The notes under the pieces were generated by a model. The model did no database searches and was not told the DNA's origin. It saw only the letters and a program-made list of their open reading frames with translations. Positions 46,634 through 55,768 of a stretch of 64,000 bases of DNA are shown here, in pieces; position 1 is the first letter of the stretch; each line of letters opens with the position of its first letter. Source of the DNA: Nitrospira sp. (lineage in GTDB: Bacteria; Nitrospirota; Nitrospiria; Nitrospirales; Nitrospiraceae); assembly GCA_018242685.1 (NCBI GenBank), contig JAFEBM010000025.1:62001-126000 (forward strand). Reading direction: 5' to 3'. The position numbers were made by a program, and so were the translations under genes.

Positions 46634-48466
46634 ATGGTCTTGTACGGTCGGCCGCTTAGACGAAATGGTATGCGCTCAGTGATGACGATGCTGATCTCCC
46701 TGTTCCTCTCCGGTGCCATTGTCGCCTGCGCAGCCTCCCCCCAGCCTAAGACAACGCTTTCTCCACCTGCCACAGCAGCGCAGCCTCCACCATCGGCTCC
46801 TGAGTCGGATGCCACCTACCACTTTATGATGGGGCATCAAGCGGAACTTGCTCAGGACCTGGACGCCGCGTTGAAGGAGTATCATACAGCCCTGAAAGTC
46901 GACCCCAAATCCCGTGAGGTCAAATCTCGTTTGGCCGCGCTGTATTTCGCGTTGGGTGATGTGACTCAAGCGGTGCAGTATGCGGATGAAGTCGGAGAAG
47001 GAACGGGGCAAGAACCGCAAATGCTGACCCATATGGCCGGTATCTTAGCCAGTGCGGGGAAGCCGGAGCGCGCCTTGGAGTTATTGGACAAAGCCATCGA
47101 GAGCGATCCCGAACGAGGCGAATCCTACTTTCCGAAGGGGCTCATTCTCCTGAACCAAAAACGAGTTGCCGAAGCGGAACAGGTCGTCAAGAAAGGATTG
47201 CAATATACCTCTGATTCGCCGATCGGCTACTATTATTTGGGCCGTATTTCGATGGAGGCGGGAAATCCTGAACAGGCTGTGGTCAATTTCGATCGGGCCA
47301 TCGCCGTGAACCAGGCGTTCGAACCTGCGTATTTGGCACAAGCGTCAGTCCACGAATCACGCCAAGAGAAGGGCAAGGCCATCGCGGTCCTTCAAAAGTA
47401 TCTCCAGCAGGTGAATCCTCGTAACAGGGACATTCGACAACATCTCGTTCAGTTGTATATCGCAACCAAAGACTATGCCGGTAGTCTTGCGGAGTTAGAG
47501 AAGTTGTTGGAAGACAATCCCGGCGACCTCGATGCGCAGTTACGCATGGCGCTGATTTATGGAGAGAAGAAGGAGTTTACAAAGGCGATCAGCCAATTGA
47601 CCGAGATCTTGAGGGCCAAGCCGGCTGAATTGAAAGTGAGAGATTACCTTGGGTACTTGTACGAGGAAACCAAGGACTTCCCAAAGGCGATGGAAACCTA
47701 TCGCTATAATATTCATCTGGATCCAAAGTTTCCCGACAGTCATGTTCATCTGGGTGTGCTCCTCTATCGGCTCAAGCAATTCCCGGAGGCGGTGACCCAT
47801 CTCGATGAAGCTGTCCGCCTCACGCCGAAACAGCCTGAACCATATATCGTCCTAGGGTTGGCACATTTCCAGAGCGAGCAATTCGAAAAGGCGTCACAGG
47901 CGTTTGAGGAGGGGATTCGACACAATCCAAAGAGCGCCGATCTGCATTTCAACCTCGGCACGGCCTACGACAAACTGAATCGGTTTGACGAAGTGGAGCG
48001 CGCCATGGAAACCGCGCTCTCCCTCGACCCTCATCACGCCGATGCCTTAAACTATCTCGGCTACAGTTATGCGGAGCGTGGCATCAAGATCGATCAAGCC
48101 TTGTCCCTGACGAAGCGGGCGGTGGCGCTCAAGCCGGAGAACGGCTACTATGTTGATAGTCTCGGGTGGGCCTTTTACAAATCAGGCATGCTGACCGAGG
48201 CGCTCACGGAGATCAAGAAAGCCGTGGCGTTGGTGGGCGATGACCCCGTCATCTATGAGCATTTAGGGGAAATCTATTTGAAGCAACAGAAAGTTGCCGA
48301 TGCTCGTGAAGCCTGGCTCCACTCACTTGAGATTGACCCTTCCAATGAAAAACTGCTCCAACGTTTCCGCGAGAAGGGCCTGGCTAACCCGACCTACGAA
48401 GACCGTATCCAACAGGCCAAGCGCCGGGTGTCGGAGAAGGCACAGACTCAACAGGCTATCCCGTAA
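46634..48466 (+). CDS. Large TPR-repeat lipoprotein
   Basis: A 610-residue lipoprotein. The signal peptide ends at IVAC, with Cys at residue 32 as the lipid anchor. Next come a short Pro/Ala linker (about 35-55) and some fourteen TPR units up to about residue 590, for example AALKEYHTALKVDP, AVVNFDRAIAVN, AMETYRYNIHLDP and AVTHLDEAVRLTP. It should sit in the outer or inner membrane as an assembly scaffold. ATG 46634 follows AGGGGGA; the upstream open frame lies inside dnaB. Its partner is unknown; pilus assembly (PilF/PilW-type) is possible because pilA is next. Confidence 0.82.
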   Translation: MVLYGRPLRRNGMRSVMTMLISLFLSGAIVACAASPQPKTTLSPPATAAQPPPSAPESDATYHFMMGHQAELAQDLDAALKEYHTALKVDPKSREVKSRLAALYFALGDVTQAVQYADEVGEGTGQEPQMLTHMAGILASAGKPERALELLDKAIESDPERGESYFPKGLILLNQKRVAEAEQVVKKGLQYTSDSPIGYYYLGRISMEAGNPEQAVVNFDRAIAVNQAFEPAYLAQASVHESRQEKGKAIAVLQKYLQQVNPRNRDIRQHLVQLYIATKDYAGSLAELEKLLEDNPGDLDAQLRMALIYGEKKEFTKAISQLTEILRAKPAELKVRDYLGYLYEETKDFPKAMETYRYNIHLDPKFPDSHVHLGVLLYRLKQFPEAVTHLDEAVRLTPKQPEPYIVLGLAHFQSEQFEKASQAFEEGIRHNPKSADLHFNLGTAYDKLNRFDEVERAMETALSLDPHHADALNYLGYSYAERGIKIDQALSLTKRAVALKPENGYYVDSLGWAFYKSGMLTEALTEIKKAVALVGDDPVIYEHLGEIYLKQQKVADAREAWLHSLEIDPSNEKLLQRFREKGLANPTYEDRIQQAKRRVSEKAQTQQAIP

Positions 48467-48690
48467 GTCTATACATCAATTCCTCCGTAGACCGCTCTAA
48501 TTTCCAGTGTCATCCGATTCGTAACGCCACCTCTTTACCATCGACAAAGAAGGCTGCCCCTGAGAGTGCCAATTCTCGGCCTTCCGGAGCAGATTACGGA
48601 AGAAGCGCCGCCCCTTTCATGGCCCCGTACTCGTCGATTTCTCATAAGTTGTTGCATAGTCAAGGATCAATGTTACGCTAGGCCTTGTCA
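48467..48690. other. Intergenic region upstream of the pilA promoter
   Basis: No intact gene is seen. On the minus strand, about 48500-48630 reads as two short runs of protein-like sequence split by one TAA (GAMKGAALLP, then GAAFFVDGKEVALRIG). This may be a decayed gene piece, but the similarity to any family is not clear to me. Confidence 0.25.
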
Positions 48691-48695
48691 TTGAT

Positions 48696-48711
48696 CGGCA
48701 CCAAACCTGCT
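48696..48711 (+). promoter_or_regulatory. Sigma-54-type promoter of pilA
   Basis: CGGCACCAAACCTGCT (48696-48711) fits the -24/-12 pattern: GG at 48697-48698 and GC at 48709-48710 are exactly 10 bases apart, and GGCAC and TGC match the consensus. It lies about 80 bp before ATG 48792. pilA genes in many bacteria are read by sigma-54 with PilR, so a PilR-type activator is expected. Confidence 0.6.
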
Positions 48712-48791
48712 CTAGAGGCTGGTAGGCGGCAACAGGGCGCCGCGGATGATCCAGGGGGCCGTCAGTGAACCATCAACAAGGAGGCAGCACG

Positions 48792-49412
48792 ATGTTTAAG
48801 TCGCTCCGGAAACAAGAGGGGTTCACCCTCATTGAGTTGATGATCGTCGTAGCGATCATCGGGATCCTGGCGGCCATCGCCATTCCCAACTTCTTGCAGT
48901 ACCAAATGAAGTCTCGGCAGTCGGAGGCCAAGAGCAACATCGGTGCTATTAGAACGTCACTGATCTCCTTCTCAGGGGAACGTGGATGTTTTATTGGCTT
49001 GGGATTGTGGCCAACTCTAGCGCCTTTTCCACCTGCAACAGGTCAGAAAACTGTCTCGGTAAGCTGGTCACCTGCAGCGAACCAGCCCGGGCCGCCTGCT
49101 TCGAACCCCGTTGCGCCTGGATTCTGCGCCTCTGGCGGAACGTTTACCGGCACCTTCACGGATATCGGTTTTGTGGCAAGTGGGAACGTCTACTACCAAT
49201 ATGCGGGGGAAGCGAAGGCATACGGTTCCACCCCTGTTCCTGCATGTGTGGGCACAGGCCTTGCGGCTGTTCCAGCAGGCGGGACTGGCGTGACGCCCCA
49301 AAATGGGTTTGTAGTCACTGCCATGTCGAACTTAGATGGCGATGGTGTCCTGTCGTACTGGTCGGGCAGCAGTGATAATGGTGTAGCTGACTGTACTGTG
49401 GGACAATTCTAA
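48792..49412 (+). CDS. pilA: Type IV pilin (major pilin-like)
   Basis: A 206-residue type IVa pilin. Prepilin peptidase would cut after Gly10 in KQEG/FTLIELM, leaving mature Phe1 with Glu5, then the hydrophobic helix IVVAIIGILAAIAIPNFL. The globular head (about residues 45-206) is rich in Gly, Pro and Ala, and contains Cys residues that could form disulfides. ATG 48792 follows AAGGAGG; the frame upstream is not conserved. It is driven by a sigma-54-type promoter and ends at a strong hairpin. Confidence 0.93.
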   Translation: MFKSLRKQEGFTLIELMIVVAIIGILAAIAIPNFLQYQMKSRQSEAKSNIGAIRTSLISFSGERGCFIGLGLWPTLAPFPPATGQKTVSVSWSPAANQPGPPASNPVAPGFCASGGTFTGTFTDIGFVASGNVYYQYAGEAKAYGSTPVPACVGTGLAAVPAGGTGVTPQNGFVVTAMSNLDGDGVLSYWSGSSDNGVADCTVGQF

Positions 49413-49431
49413 GGGACCGAGCATCAATCTC

Positions 49432-49461
49432 CTGGCCCGTCTGTTAAAACAGGCGGGCCAG
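49432..49461 (+). terminator. Strong hairpin after pilA
   Basis: CTGGCCCG (49432-49439) pairs with CGGGCCAG (49454-49461), and CTGT (49441-49444) with ACAG (49449-49452), joined through one T-G wobble around a TAAA loop: a 13-pair stem. There is only a weak T-run after it, so it may work as terminator, attenuator or mRNA-stabilising structure. Confidence 0.65.
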
Positions 49462-49468
49462 GCTGTTT

Positions 49469-50416
49469 GTGATAGATGATTCTTCCATGTGGTTCTCGTC
49501 AACGCCTAGCAGGGACTACACAATACAGATGAGCGCCATAGTTCGAGCCGGATTACTGACCACCGGATTGATCTCGGCTGTTGTTCTTATCATTCAATTC
49601 CAACAGCATCTCGATGATCGCATCGATCAAGGTCATACCCAAATCGAACAACTAGCTCAGTTGCCTCGTGCAGAGCACCTAAAACCGGCGTTGCTCGGCT
49701 ACGACAATCTTGGAGCTGATATTCTGTGGCTTCGATTATTGCAGGTCGTAGGACAGAAACGGATCACGGCTGAGGAATATGAGTGGATCTATCATGCCAT
49801 GGATGTCATCACGACCCTGGATCCTCAGTATGACTACATCTATTACGTCGGTGGTGTGGTATTAACCAATCTGGCTAACCGGGTAGATCTAAGCAATCGC
49901 TTGTTAGAAAAAGGATTCAAGGAAAACCCGACTATTTGGAACATCCCATTCTTGTTGGGATACAATTATTATTTCATTGTTGGCGATGCGGCTAAGGCTG
50001 CTGAATACATAGCCGCATCAGCGCGGCTACCAGGAGGCCCAGCGTATCTGCCTGGCCTTGCGACACGCATGTATGCAGAGGCGAACAACCCTGAAACTGC
50101 ACTCCAACTTCTGGAAGCTCTCTGGCGCCAGACTCAAGACACTGAAACGCGTGAAGTCCTGGAAAATCGGGCGAAGGAGATCATGATCGAACGAGATATT
50201 CGTCTGTTAGAATCAGCGGTCCGACAATATCAAACCGACCATGGCAGCCTTCCAAGAGCGCTACAGGACTTACTTTCCAGCAGACACCTCACCCAGCTTC
50301 CTCAAGAACCTTTTGGTGGGAGATATGAACTGGATTCCAAGACTGGAAATATTTCAAGTTCAACACATCCCAATCGACTCAGGGTCTTCAGACTAGATAA
50401 GCAAGGTCGCGTGTAG
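49469..50416 (+). CDS. Membrane-anchored protein between pilA and ABC exporter (PilG-like position)
   Basis: A protein of up to 315 residues with one transmembrane helix (about residues 24-44, from SAIVRAGLL). The rest is helical, with TPR-like segments (AMDVITTLDPQYDYIY, AAKAAEYIAASARLPGG, ALQLLEALWRQT). A C-terminal segment (RDIRLLESAVRQYQTDHGSLP, about 250-270) resembles the end of pseudopilin-type domains. I do not recognise a named family. In Myxococcus the order pilA-pilG-pilH-pilI places an accessory protein here. The start is uncertain (GTG 49469, ATG 49487 or ATG 49529). The ABC gene begins 16 bp after its stop. Confidence 0.65.
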   Translation: MIDDSSMWFSSTPSRDYTIQMSAIVRAGLLTTGLISAVVLIIQFQQHLDDRIDQGHTQIEQLAQLPRAEHLKPALLGYDNLGADILWLRLLQVVGQKRITAEEYEWIYHAMDVITTLDPQYDYIYYVGGVVLTNLANRVDLSNRLLEKGFKENPTIWNIPFLLGYNYYFIVGDAAKAAEYIAASARLPGGPAYLPGLATRMYAEANNPETALQLLEALWRQTQDTETREVLENRAKEIMIERDIRLLESAVRQYQTDHGSLPRALQDLLSSRHLTQLPQEPFGGRYELDSKTGNISSSTHPNRLRVFRLDKQGRV

Positions 50417-50431
50417 TTGAAGGCAGAAGCC

Positions 50432-51400
50432 ATGGATGAAGTAGCCAAACCGATCGTCAAAATTCAAAACTTGCGCAAAGTCTTTCGTGTCGGCTTTTGG
50501 GGCCGGCGCGTGATGGCGGTTGATGGAGTATCGCTTGAGGTGCAGCGAGGCGAGGTTTTTGGATTTCTTGGGCCGAATGGGGCAGGGAAGACGACGACAA
50601 TCAAGATGTTGATGGGGTTGATCTATCCCACTGAGGGAACAGCATCTCTGTTTGGACGACCTATTGGCGATCCATCCGGAAAAGCTAAAGTCGGATTCCT
50701 TCCGGAATCACCGTATTTTTATGACTATCTCACCAGCCGAGAATTCTTGCGATTCTACGGCCATTTCTTTGGGCTCTTGGGAACTGCCCTCGACAAACGT
50801 ATTGACGAATTGTTGAGCCTGGTCGGCATGACGCATGCCTGCGATCTCCAGTTGCGAAAGTTTTCGAAAGGCATGTTGCAGCGGGTAGGGATCGCTCAGG
50901 CCTTGATCAATGATCCGGAGCTGGTCATCTTGGATGAACCGATGTCGGGACTGGATCCGATCGGGCGAAAAGAAGTGCGTGACCTGATTCTGCGCCTCAA
51001 AGAGTCTGGTAAGACTGTCATGTTCAGCTCACACATCTTGCACGATGCGGAACTGCTCTGCGATCGTGTGGCCATGATTATGAAGGGAAAGTTGGTCGCC
51101 TGCGGGCATGTATCGGAACTGATTGCAGGGGATACCACCCACGAGGTCGAGATGGTGATCGACCGGCTGCTTCCCGAGGCGCTCGAACGGATCAAACCCC
51201 TGGCCGGCAAAGTCGTGCTACAAGGGGAACGGGTCATGGTGGTGCTGTCCAGCCAGCAGGCGGTGGATCAGGCGCTCGAGGTGATTCGGTCGGCCAAGGC
51301 GAAGCTGGTGGCGCTTACGCCGCACAAGGCCTCGCTTGAAGATCTGTTTATTCGTGAAGCCAAAGGGATACAGTCGGCGGTGGGGGCGAGGGTTTCATGA
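50432..51400 (+). CDS. ABC transporter ATP-binding protein (PilH-like position)
   Basis: A 322-residue ABC ATPase of the ABC-2 exporter type. Walker A GPNGAGKTTT is at about residues 48-57, the Q-loop region is GFLPESPYFYDYLT, the signature is FSKGMLQRVGIAQ (about 145), Walker B is LVILDEPMSGLDP (about 165) and the H-loop follows. It powers the permease encoded next (ATGA overlap). ATG 50432 is chosen; TTG 50417 directly after the preceding stop is possible. Substrate unknown; the pilA neighbourhood suggests pilus export as for PilH (inference). Confidence 0.9.
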   Translation: MDEVAKPIVKIQNLRKVFRVGFWGRRVMAVDGVSLEVQRGEVFGFLGPNGAGKTTTIKMLMGLIYPTEGTASLFGRPIGDPSGKAKVGFLPESPYFYDYLTSREFLRFYGHFFGLLGTALDKRIDELLSLVGMTHACDLQLRKFSKGMLQRVGIAQALINDPELVILDEPMSGLDPIGRKEVRDLILRLKESGKTVMFSSHILHDAELLCDRVAMIMKGKLVACGHVSELIAGDTTHEVEMVIDRLLPEALERIKPLAGKVVLQGERVMVVLSSQQAVDQALEVIRSAKAKLVALTPHKASLEDLFIREAKGIQSAVGARVS

Positions 51401-52158
51401 AGATCTTCTCGATCGCGTTGAATACCTTTCGCGAAAATCTACGAGATAAGCTGCTCTACAATCTGTTGATCTTCGCGCTCTTGATGATCGGCAGTTCTCT
51501 GATCTTGATGCAATTGACGCTGGGGGAGTTTCATCGCTTGATCTTGGATATCGGGCTCGGGAGCATCAATTTCTTCGGTGTGCTGATCGCGATCTTCGTC
51601 GGTATCGGCTTGGTCAGCAAGGAAATCGAGAAGAAAACGATCTACACGATCGTGTCCAAGCCCGTCGCCCGCTATCAGTTCCTCTTAGGGAAGTATCTCG
51701 GGCTCAGTCTCACGCTGGTGATCAATACGGCGATCATGGCTGCGGGCTTGTTGGCGGTGTTGTATTTTCAGGATGTTCCTGTTCATGCCGTGCTCTTCAA
51801 GGCGCTCGGGATGATCGTACTGGAATTTATGGTCATCACAGCGGTGGCGCTCCTGTTTTCCACTTTCTCGAGCGCGACGCTCAGCGCGATCTTTACACTG
51901 GCAATATATGTGATCGGCCATCTGACGACGGATTTGAAAGCGTTCGGTCAGAAAATGGAAGGTGCGGGGCGATCTGTGTTGGAAGGCATGTACTATATCC
52001 TGCCGAACCTGGATCGATTCAATCTCAAGGGGAATGTAACTCATCAGCTCGACGTGCCCGCGGGTGATCTGCTGATGATCGCCGCCTATGGATTGGCCTA
52101 TACGGCGTTCCTTCTGATGCTCGCGTCAGTCATCTTTCAGCGACGAGACTTCCGCTAA
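51397..52158 (+). CDS. ABC-2 type transporter permease (PilI-like position)
   Basis: A 253-residue membrane protein with about six helices. It begins FSIALNTFRENLRDKLLYNLLIF and has the conserved cytosolic stretch GLVSKEIEKKTIYTIVSKPVARYQFLLGKYLG typical of ABC-2 permeases. It partners the ATPase encoded just upstream with an ATGA overlap. It faces ilvD, whose stop lies 7 bp away. The cargo is not shown by the sequence. Confidence 0.88.
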   Translation: MKIFSIALNTFRENLRDKLLYNLLIFALLMIGSSLILMQLTLGEFHRLILDIGLGSINFFGVLIAIFVGIGLVSKEIEKKTIYTIVSKPVARYQFLLGKYLGLSLTLVINTAIMAAGLLAVLYFQDVPVHAVLFKALGMIVLEFMVITAVALLFSTFSSATLSAIFTLAIYVIGHLTTDLKAFGQKMEGAGRSVLEGMYYILPNLDRFNLKGNVTHQLDVPAGDLLMIAAYGLAYTAFLLMLASVIFQRRDFR

Positions 52159-52165
52159 TTCTCTC

Positions 52166-53857
52166 CTAATTCGTCACAGCTCCTTCCGAGGCAGACGAGA
52201 CGTGTCTGGCATATTTCCCCATCACGCCGGAGGTGTAGTGCGGTACAGGCGGTTTAATCTTTTTCAGCCGAGCGACGATTTCTCGCTGTGATAAATCGAC
52301 ATCGAGGCGTCGCTTGGGGATATCGAACGTAATCGTGTCTCCGTTCTTGACCGACGCAATCGGCCCTCCCTTCGCAGCTTCAGGAGCGACGTGTCCAGCC
52401 ATCAATCCATGGGTCGCTCCAGAGAATCGGCCGTCAGTGAGCAGTGCGACAGAGTCGCCGAGGCCTGCACCCACAATTGCCGCCGTCACACCCAGCATTT
52501 CGCGCATACCTGGTCCTCCTGCCGGACCTTCGTACCGAATGACGACGACATCACCAGGTTTGATCTGCCCAGCCTTCACCGCCACGAAGGCATCTTCCTC
52601 CCGGTCATAGACCTTGGCCGGTCCTGTAAATTTCGTCATCGAATGGCCGGCTACCTTCACCACGCAACCTTCCGGCGCCAAATTGCCCTTCAAGATTACG
52701 AGGCCGCCTGTTGGTTTGATGGGATGGGAGAGGGGACGCAAGACTTGTTGTCCGGGCGTCTCACGAGCCTGTGATGCCTCTTCGCCGATCGTTCGTCCTG
52801 TGACGGTAGGCTGATTGCCGTGAAGCAGGCCGGCATCGAGTAATCGTCTGGCGACTAAGATTGTCCCGCCTGCAGCATAGAGGTCTGCCGCGGCAAACCG
52901 GCCTCCCGGCTTGAGGTCGGCCAGCAAGGGGACTTTGCGATTGATCTTGTCGAAGTCGTCGATGCTCAGCTTGATCCCGGACTCACGGGCGATGGCGAGG
53001 AGATGCAGCACGGCGTTTGTCGAGCCCCCGGTTGTGGCGACGGCAGCAATGGCGTTCTCCAACGACTTTCGGGTAATAATCTGACGCGGACGCAGATCTT
53101 GTTTTACGAGTTCCATCACCATCTTGCCGCATTCAAACGCGACATCGTCTTTCCGACCGTCCATGGCAGGAACCCCATTGCGACCCATCGGTGAAATGCC
53201 GAGGAATTCAAACGCAATGGCCATGGTATTGGCCGTGAACTGGCCTCCGCAGGCTCCTGGTCCAGGGCACGCGTGATCTTCCAAGTCCTTCAACTCGGCG
53301 TCGGTCATCTTTCCCGACGCATGTTTGCCGACTGCTTCAAAGACATCCTGAATGGTCACGTCATGTCCCTGAAACCGTCCCGGCATGATCGAACCGCCAT
53401 AGAGCATGAGTGACGGCACGTTCAATCGGGCGAGGGCCATGACGGTTCCCGGAATTGTTTTATCGCACCCGGACAGCGCGACGACGGCATCGAACAAGTG
53501 TCCTCGGGCGACGAGCTCGATCGAATCCGCGATGACCTCCCGACTGATCAGCGAAGCCTTCATCCCTTCGGTGCCCATCGAGATTCCATCGGACACCGCG
53601 ATGGTGTTGTATTCAATTGGAGTACCGCCGGCCGCTCTGATCCCGGCTTTCACTCGTTCGGACAGCCGCCGCAAATGAAAATTACACGGCATGACCTCGA
53701 TCCAGGTATTGGCCACGCCGACGAGAGGTTTCGACAGGTCATCGTCCGTAAAGCCGACGGCTTTTAACATGGCCCTCGCCGGGGCACGGCCAGCTCCGAC
53801 CAGAAGATCATGACTCTGGAGCCGCACTTCTTTTTTCATCGGTCTTTGTGATCCCAT
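52166..53857 (-). CDS. ilvD: Dihydroxy-acid dehydratase
   Basis: A 563-residue iron-sulphur enzyme of valine, leucine and isoleucine synthesis. SGCDKTIPG (about residue 130) and [15 protein letters not shown] (about 198-212) provide Fe-S cysteines, and GRFSGATHG lies near the C-terminal active-site Ser. The sequence begins [22 protein letters not shown] after MGSQRP. The start ATG 53857 uses the last A of the upstream TAA (TAATG), so the two genes are likely translationally coupled. An internal ATG six codons later is possible. Confidence 0.95.
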   Translation of the reverse strand: MGSQRPMKKEVRLQSHDLLVGAGRAPARAMLKAVGFTDDDLSKPLVGVANTWIEVMPCNFHLRRLSERVKAGIRAAGGTPIEYNTIAVSDGISMGTEGMKASLISREVIADSIELVARGHLFDAVVALSGCDKTIPGTVMALARLNVPSLMLYGGSIMPGRFQGHDVTIQDVFEAVGKHASGKMTDAELKDLEDHACPGPGACGGQFTANTMAIAFEFLGISPMGRNGVPAMDGRKDDVAFECGKMVMELVKQDLRPRQIITRKSLENAIAAVATTGGSTNAVLHLLAIARESGIKLSIDDFDKINRKVPLLADLKPGGRFAAADLYAAGGTILVARRLLDAGLLHGNQPTVTGRTIGEEASQARETPGQQVLRPLSHPIKPTGGLVILKGNLAPEGCVVKVAGHSMTKFTGPAKVYDREEDAFVAVKAGQIKPGDVVVIRYEGPAGGPGMREMLGVTAAIVGAGLGDSVALLTDGRFSGATHGLMAGHVAPEAAKGGPIASVKNGDTITFDIPKRRLDVDLSQREIVARLKKIKPPVPHYTSGVMGKYARHVSSASEGAVTN

Positions 53858-54519
53858 TACTGCACAGACATGTTACTGGGTGGTGTAGGGGATACGGTCT
53901 CATGGGGGTTCTTGCCGTGTGGAGTAGAGCCATGCGGATTTGCACCGTGAGGGCTACCACCATGAGGATTCATGCCATAGGGTACCGCGCCTCCATGGGG
54001 AGTGCCATACCCTTTGTGCTGCTGCATCGCCTTCTCGTGCTCGGAATTTTCCTTCGCACGTTGTTCCGGGGTCAGTAAGCCCATCACATCGCGACGTGTC
54101 TTGATGGACGTCATCCGTAGCCCAACTTGCAGATCTTCGCTTTGTCTCAGCTTGGTTTCGACTGCCGTGAGGTCGGACTGCTCATTTTCTGTCAGTGCCT
54201 TCAGTTCGCGCTCCGCGATTTGGATATCGGCTTCGGCCTTGATACGGGCTTTGTCGAGATTGAGTTGGATATCTTTCAGCTTGGTGACTTGATCGGCTGT
54301 GAGTCCGATATCCTTTTCGTGTTTCAATAGATGTCGGATCAGATGGCCGGTCCCGCTGTGCATCATCCCTTTTCCATAGCCATGTCCTCCCCAAGCACCA
54401 TGTCCTGCTCCAGCATGGCCATAGCTCGGATCATTTGCCATTAGATTTGGTATACCTGCCACCAACAGACATGCCGATGCTACGGCGAGAGCAGTCGTCG
54501 TCTTGGTTATAGACATCAT
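53857..54519 (-). CDS. Spy/CpxP-like periplasmic protein with Pro-His-Gly repeats
   Basis: A 220-residue exported protein with a signal peptide (cleaved about residue 28, LMA/ND). A His/Gly-rich stretch (about 32-58) is followed by the helical Spy/CpxP domain with [10 protein letters not shown] (about 74) and LTPEQRAKE (about 150), the two LTxxQ motifs. The C-terminus (about 172-210) repeats PHG units ([25 protein letters not shown]), a possible metal-binding tail. Spy-type proteins are stress-induced periplasmic chaperones. It is coupled to ilvD by TAATG, an odd pairing. A GGAGGAA site precedes the start. Confidence 0.82.
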   Translation of the reverse strand: MMSITKTTTALAVASACLLVAGIPNLMANDPSYGHAGAGHGAWGGHGYGKGMMHSGTGHLIRHLLKHEKDIGLTADQVTKLKDIQLNLDKARIKAEADIQIAERELKALTENEQSDLTAVETKLRQSEDLQVGLRMTSIKTRRDVMGLLTPEQRAKENSEHEKAMQQHKGYGTPHGGAVPYGMNPHGGSPHGANPHGSTPHGKNPHETVSPTPPSNMSVQ

Positions 54520-54631
54520 GAATTCCTCCTTGGTTGAGAAGCCATGGAATTAAAGCTTGCCACAGCAGTCAGCGCAACGCAAGCGAGTCTCTTGACTCAC
54601 AATTCGTTGCCGATGCAGATCGTGTTTCGGT

Positions 54632-55690
54632 TCAATGCCGTCGAGCGCTATAGAGCAGCTCGGTTCGCGGGTCCGGATGCCGGTGTTTGCTCAAACGTTC
54701 GTACAACACCCGTTCGTCGTCGCTGATACCGGCCGGCATGACAATTTGCAACGTCAGAAAAAGATCGCCATGGCCACCGGTTGCCGAAGGAAGCCCCTTC
54801 CCCTTGAGCCGTAGTTTTCCGTCGGCCTTGCTGCCTGGCGGAACTTTGACTTTCACCGGCTCCGCTAAGGTTGGCGTGGTCACTTCGGCCCCGAGAATGA
54901 CTTCCCAAGGATAGACGGGCAGGGTGACATGCAAGTCCGAACCTTGCCGACGAAAGATGGGGTCCGAGAGAATGACCACATGAAGATACAGGTCCCCGCG
55001 TTTTCCGCCGTTTGTTCCAGGCTGACCCTTTCCGGCAACCCTCACACGTGTTCCGTCTTGCACTCCGGCTGGAATTCGCACTTCTATGGTTTTGTATTCG
55101 GTCGTCATCCCGGTTCCCTGACAGATCGCGCACGGTCCGCCACGCACGGTACCGCTCCCTTGACAGGTCGAACACGTCCGGGGTTCACGCAGATTCACGC
55201 GCTTGGTGACACCGGCTAACACTTCCCGCAACCCCAGCTGCACTTCGGTCTCGATGTCCTCTCCCGGCATTCCAGGACTCGTGCGTCCGGCTCCGCTGCG
55301 TCCGCGGTTTCCAAAGATGCTTTCAAAAAAATCGGAGAAGTGATCGTTTCCGGATCCGCTACCGCCTTGACCGGTATAGTCTCCTTCGGAACCCCATGGT
55401 CCGCCGAACCCTTGTGCCCTGGCCTGTTGACGGGCCTTCTCGAAGGCTTGTGCTTGATCCCAATCGGCCCCGTATTGGTCATACTTCTTTCGTTTATCTG
55501 GATCAGTCAGAACCTCCTGTGCTTCATTGAGCTCTTTAAATTTCTTTTCCATTTCGGCCTTCTTCGCACCCGCGTGAAGATCGGGATGGTACTGGCGAGC
55601 CAGGCGTCGAAAGGCTTTTTTGATCTCGTCGGGCGAGGCGGTTCGGGGGACGCCCAGAATGTGATAGTAGTCTCGCGGGGTCGTAGCCAT
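54632..55690 (-). CDS. DnaJ-like co-chaperone with reduced zinc finger
   Basis: A 352-residue J-domain protein. The J domain (residues 7-72) has the HPD triad at 35-37, followed by a Gly-rich linker (about 92-125). Only two CxxCxGxG repeats are present (CSTCQGSG and CAICQGTG, about 170-195), where DnaJ has four. A full CTD1/CTD2 region follows ([33 protein letters not shown]). It stimulates DnaK and binds unfolded clients. Its place between classical DnaJ and zinc-free CbpA is unusual. Confidence 0.9.
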   Translation of the reverse strand: MATTPRDYYHILGVPRTASPDEIKKAFRRLARQYHPDLHAGAKKAEMEKKFKELNEAQEVLTDPDKRKKYDQYGADWDQAQAFEKARQQARAQGFGGPWGSEGDYTGQGGSGSGNDHFSDFFESIFGNRGRSGAGRTSPGMPGEDIETEVQLGLREVLAGVTKRVNLREPRTCSTCQGSGTVRGGPCAICQGTGMTTEYKTIEVRIPAGVQDGTRVRVAGKGQPGTNGGKRGDLYLHVVILSDPIFRRQGSDLHVTLPVYPWEVILGAEVTTPTLAEPVKVKVPPGSKADGKLRLKGKGLPSATGGHGDLFLTLQIVMPAGISDDERVLYERLSKHRHPDPRTELLYSARRH

Positions 55691-55768
55691 AGATGATACG
55701 AGATGAAAAACGTGATGTTCTAGATCAGCTTACGGAGTGTAGACGCGGTTTGCAAGAGCTGAAATGGG

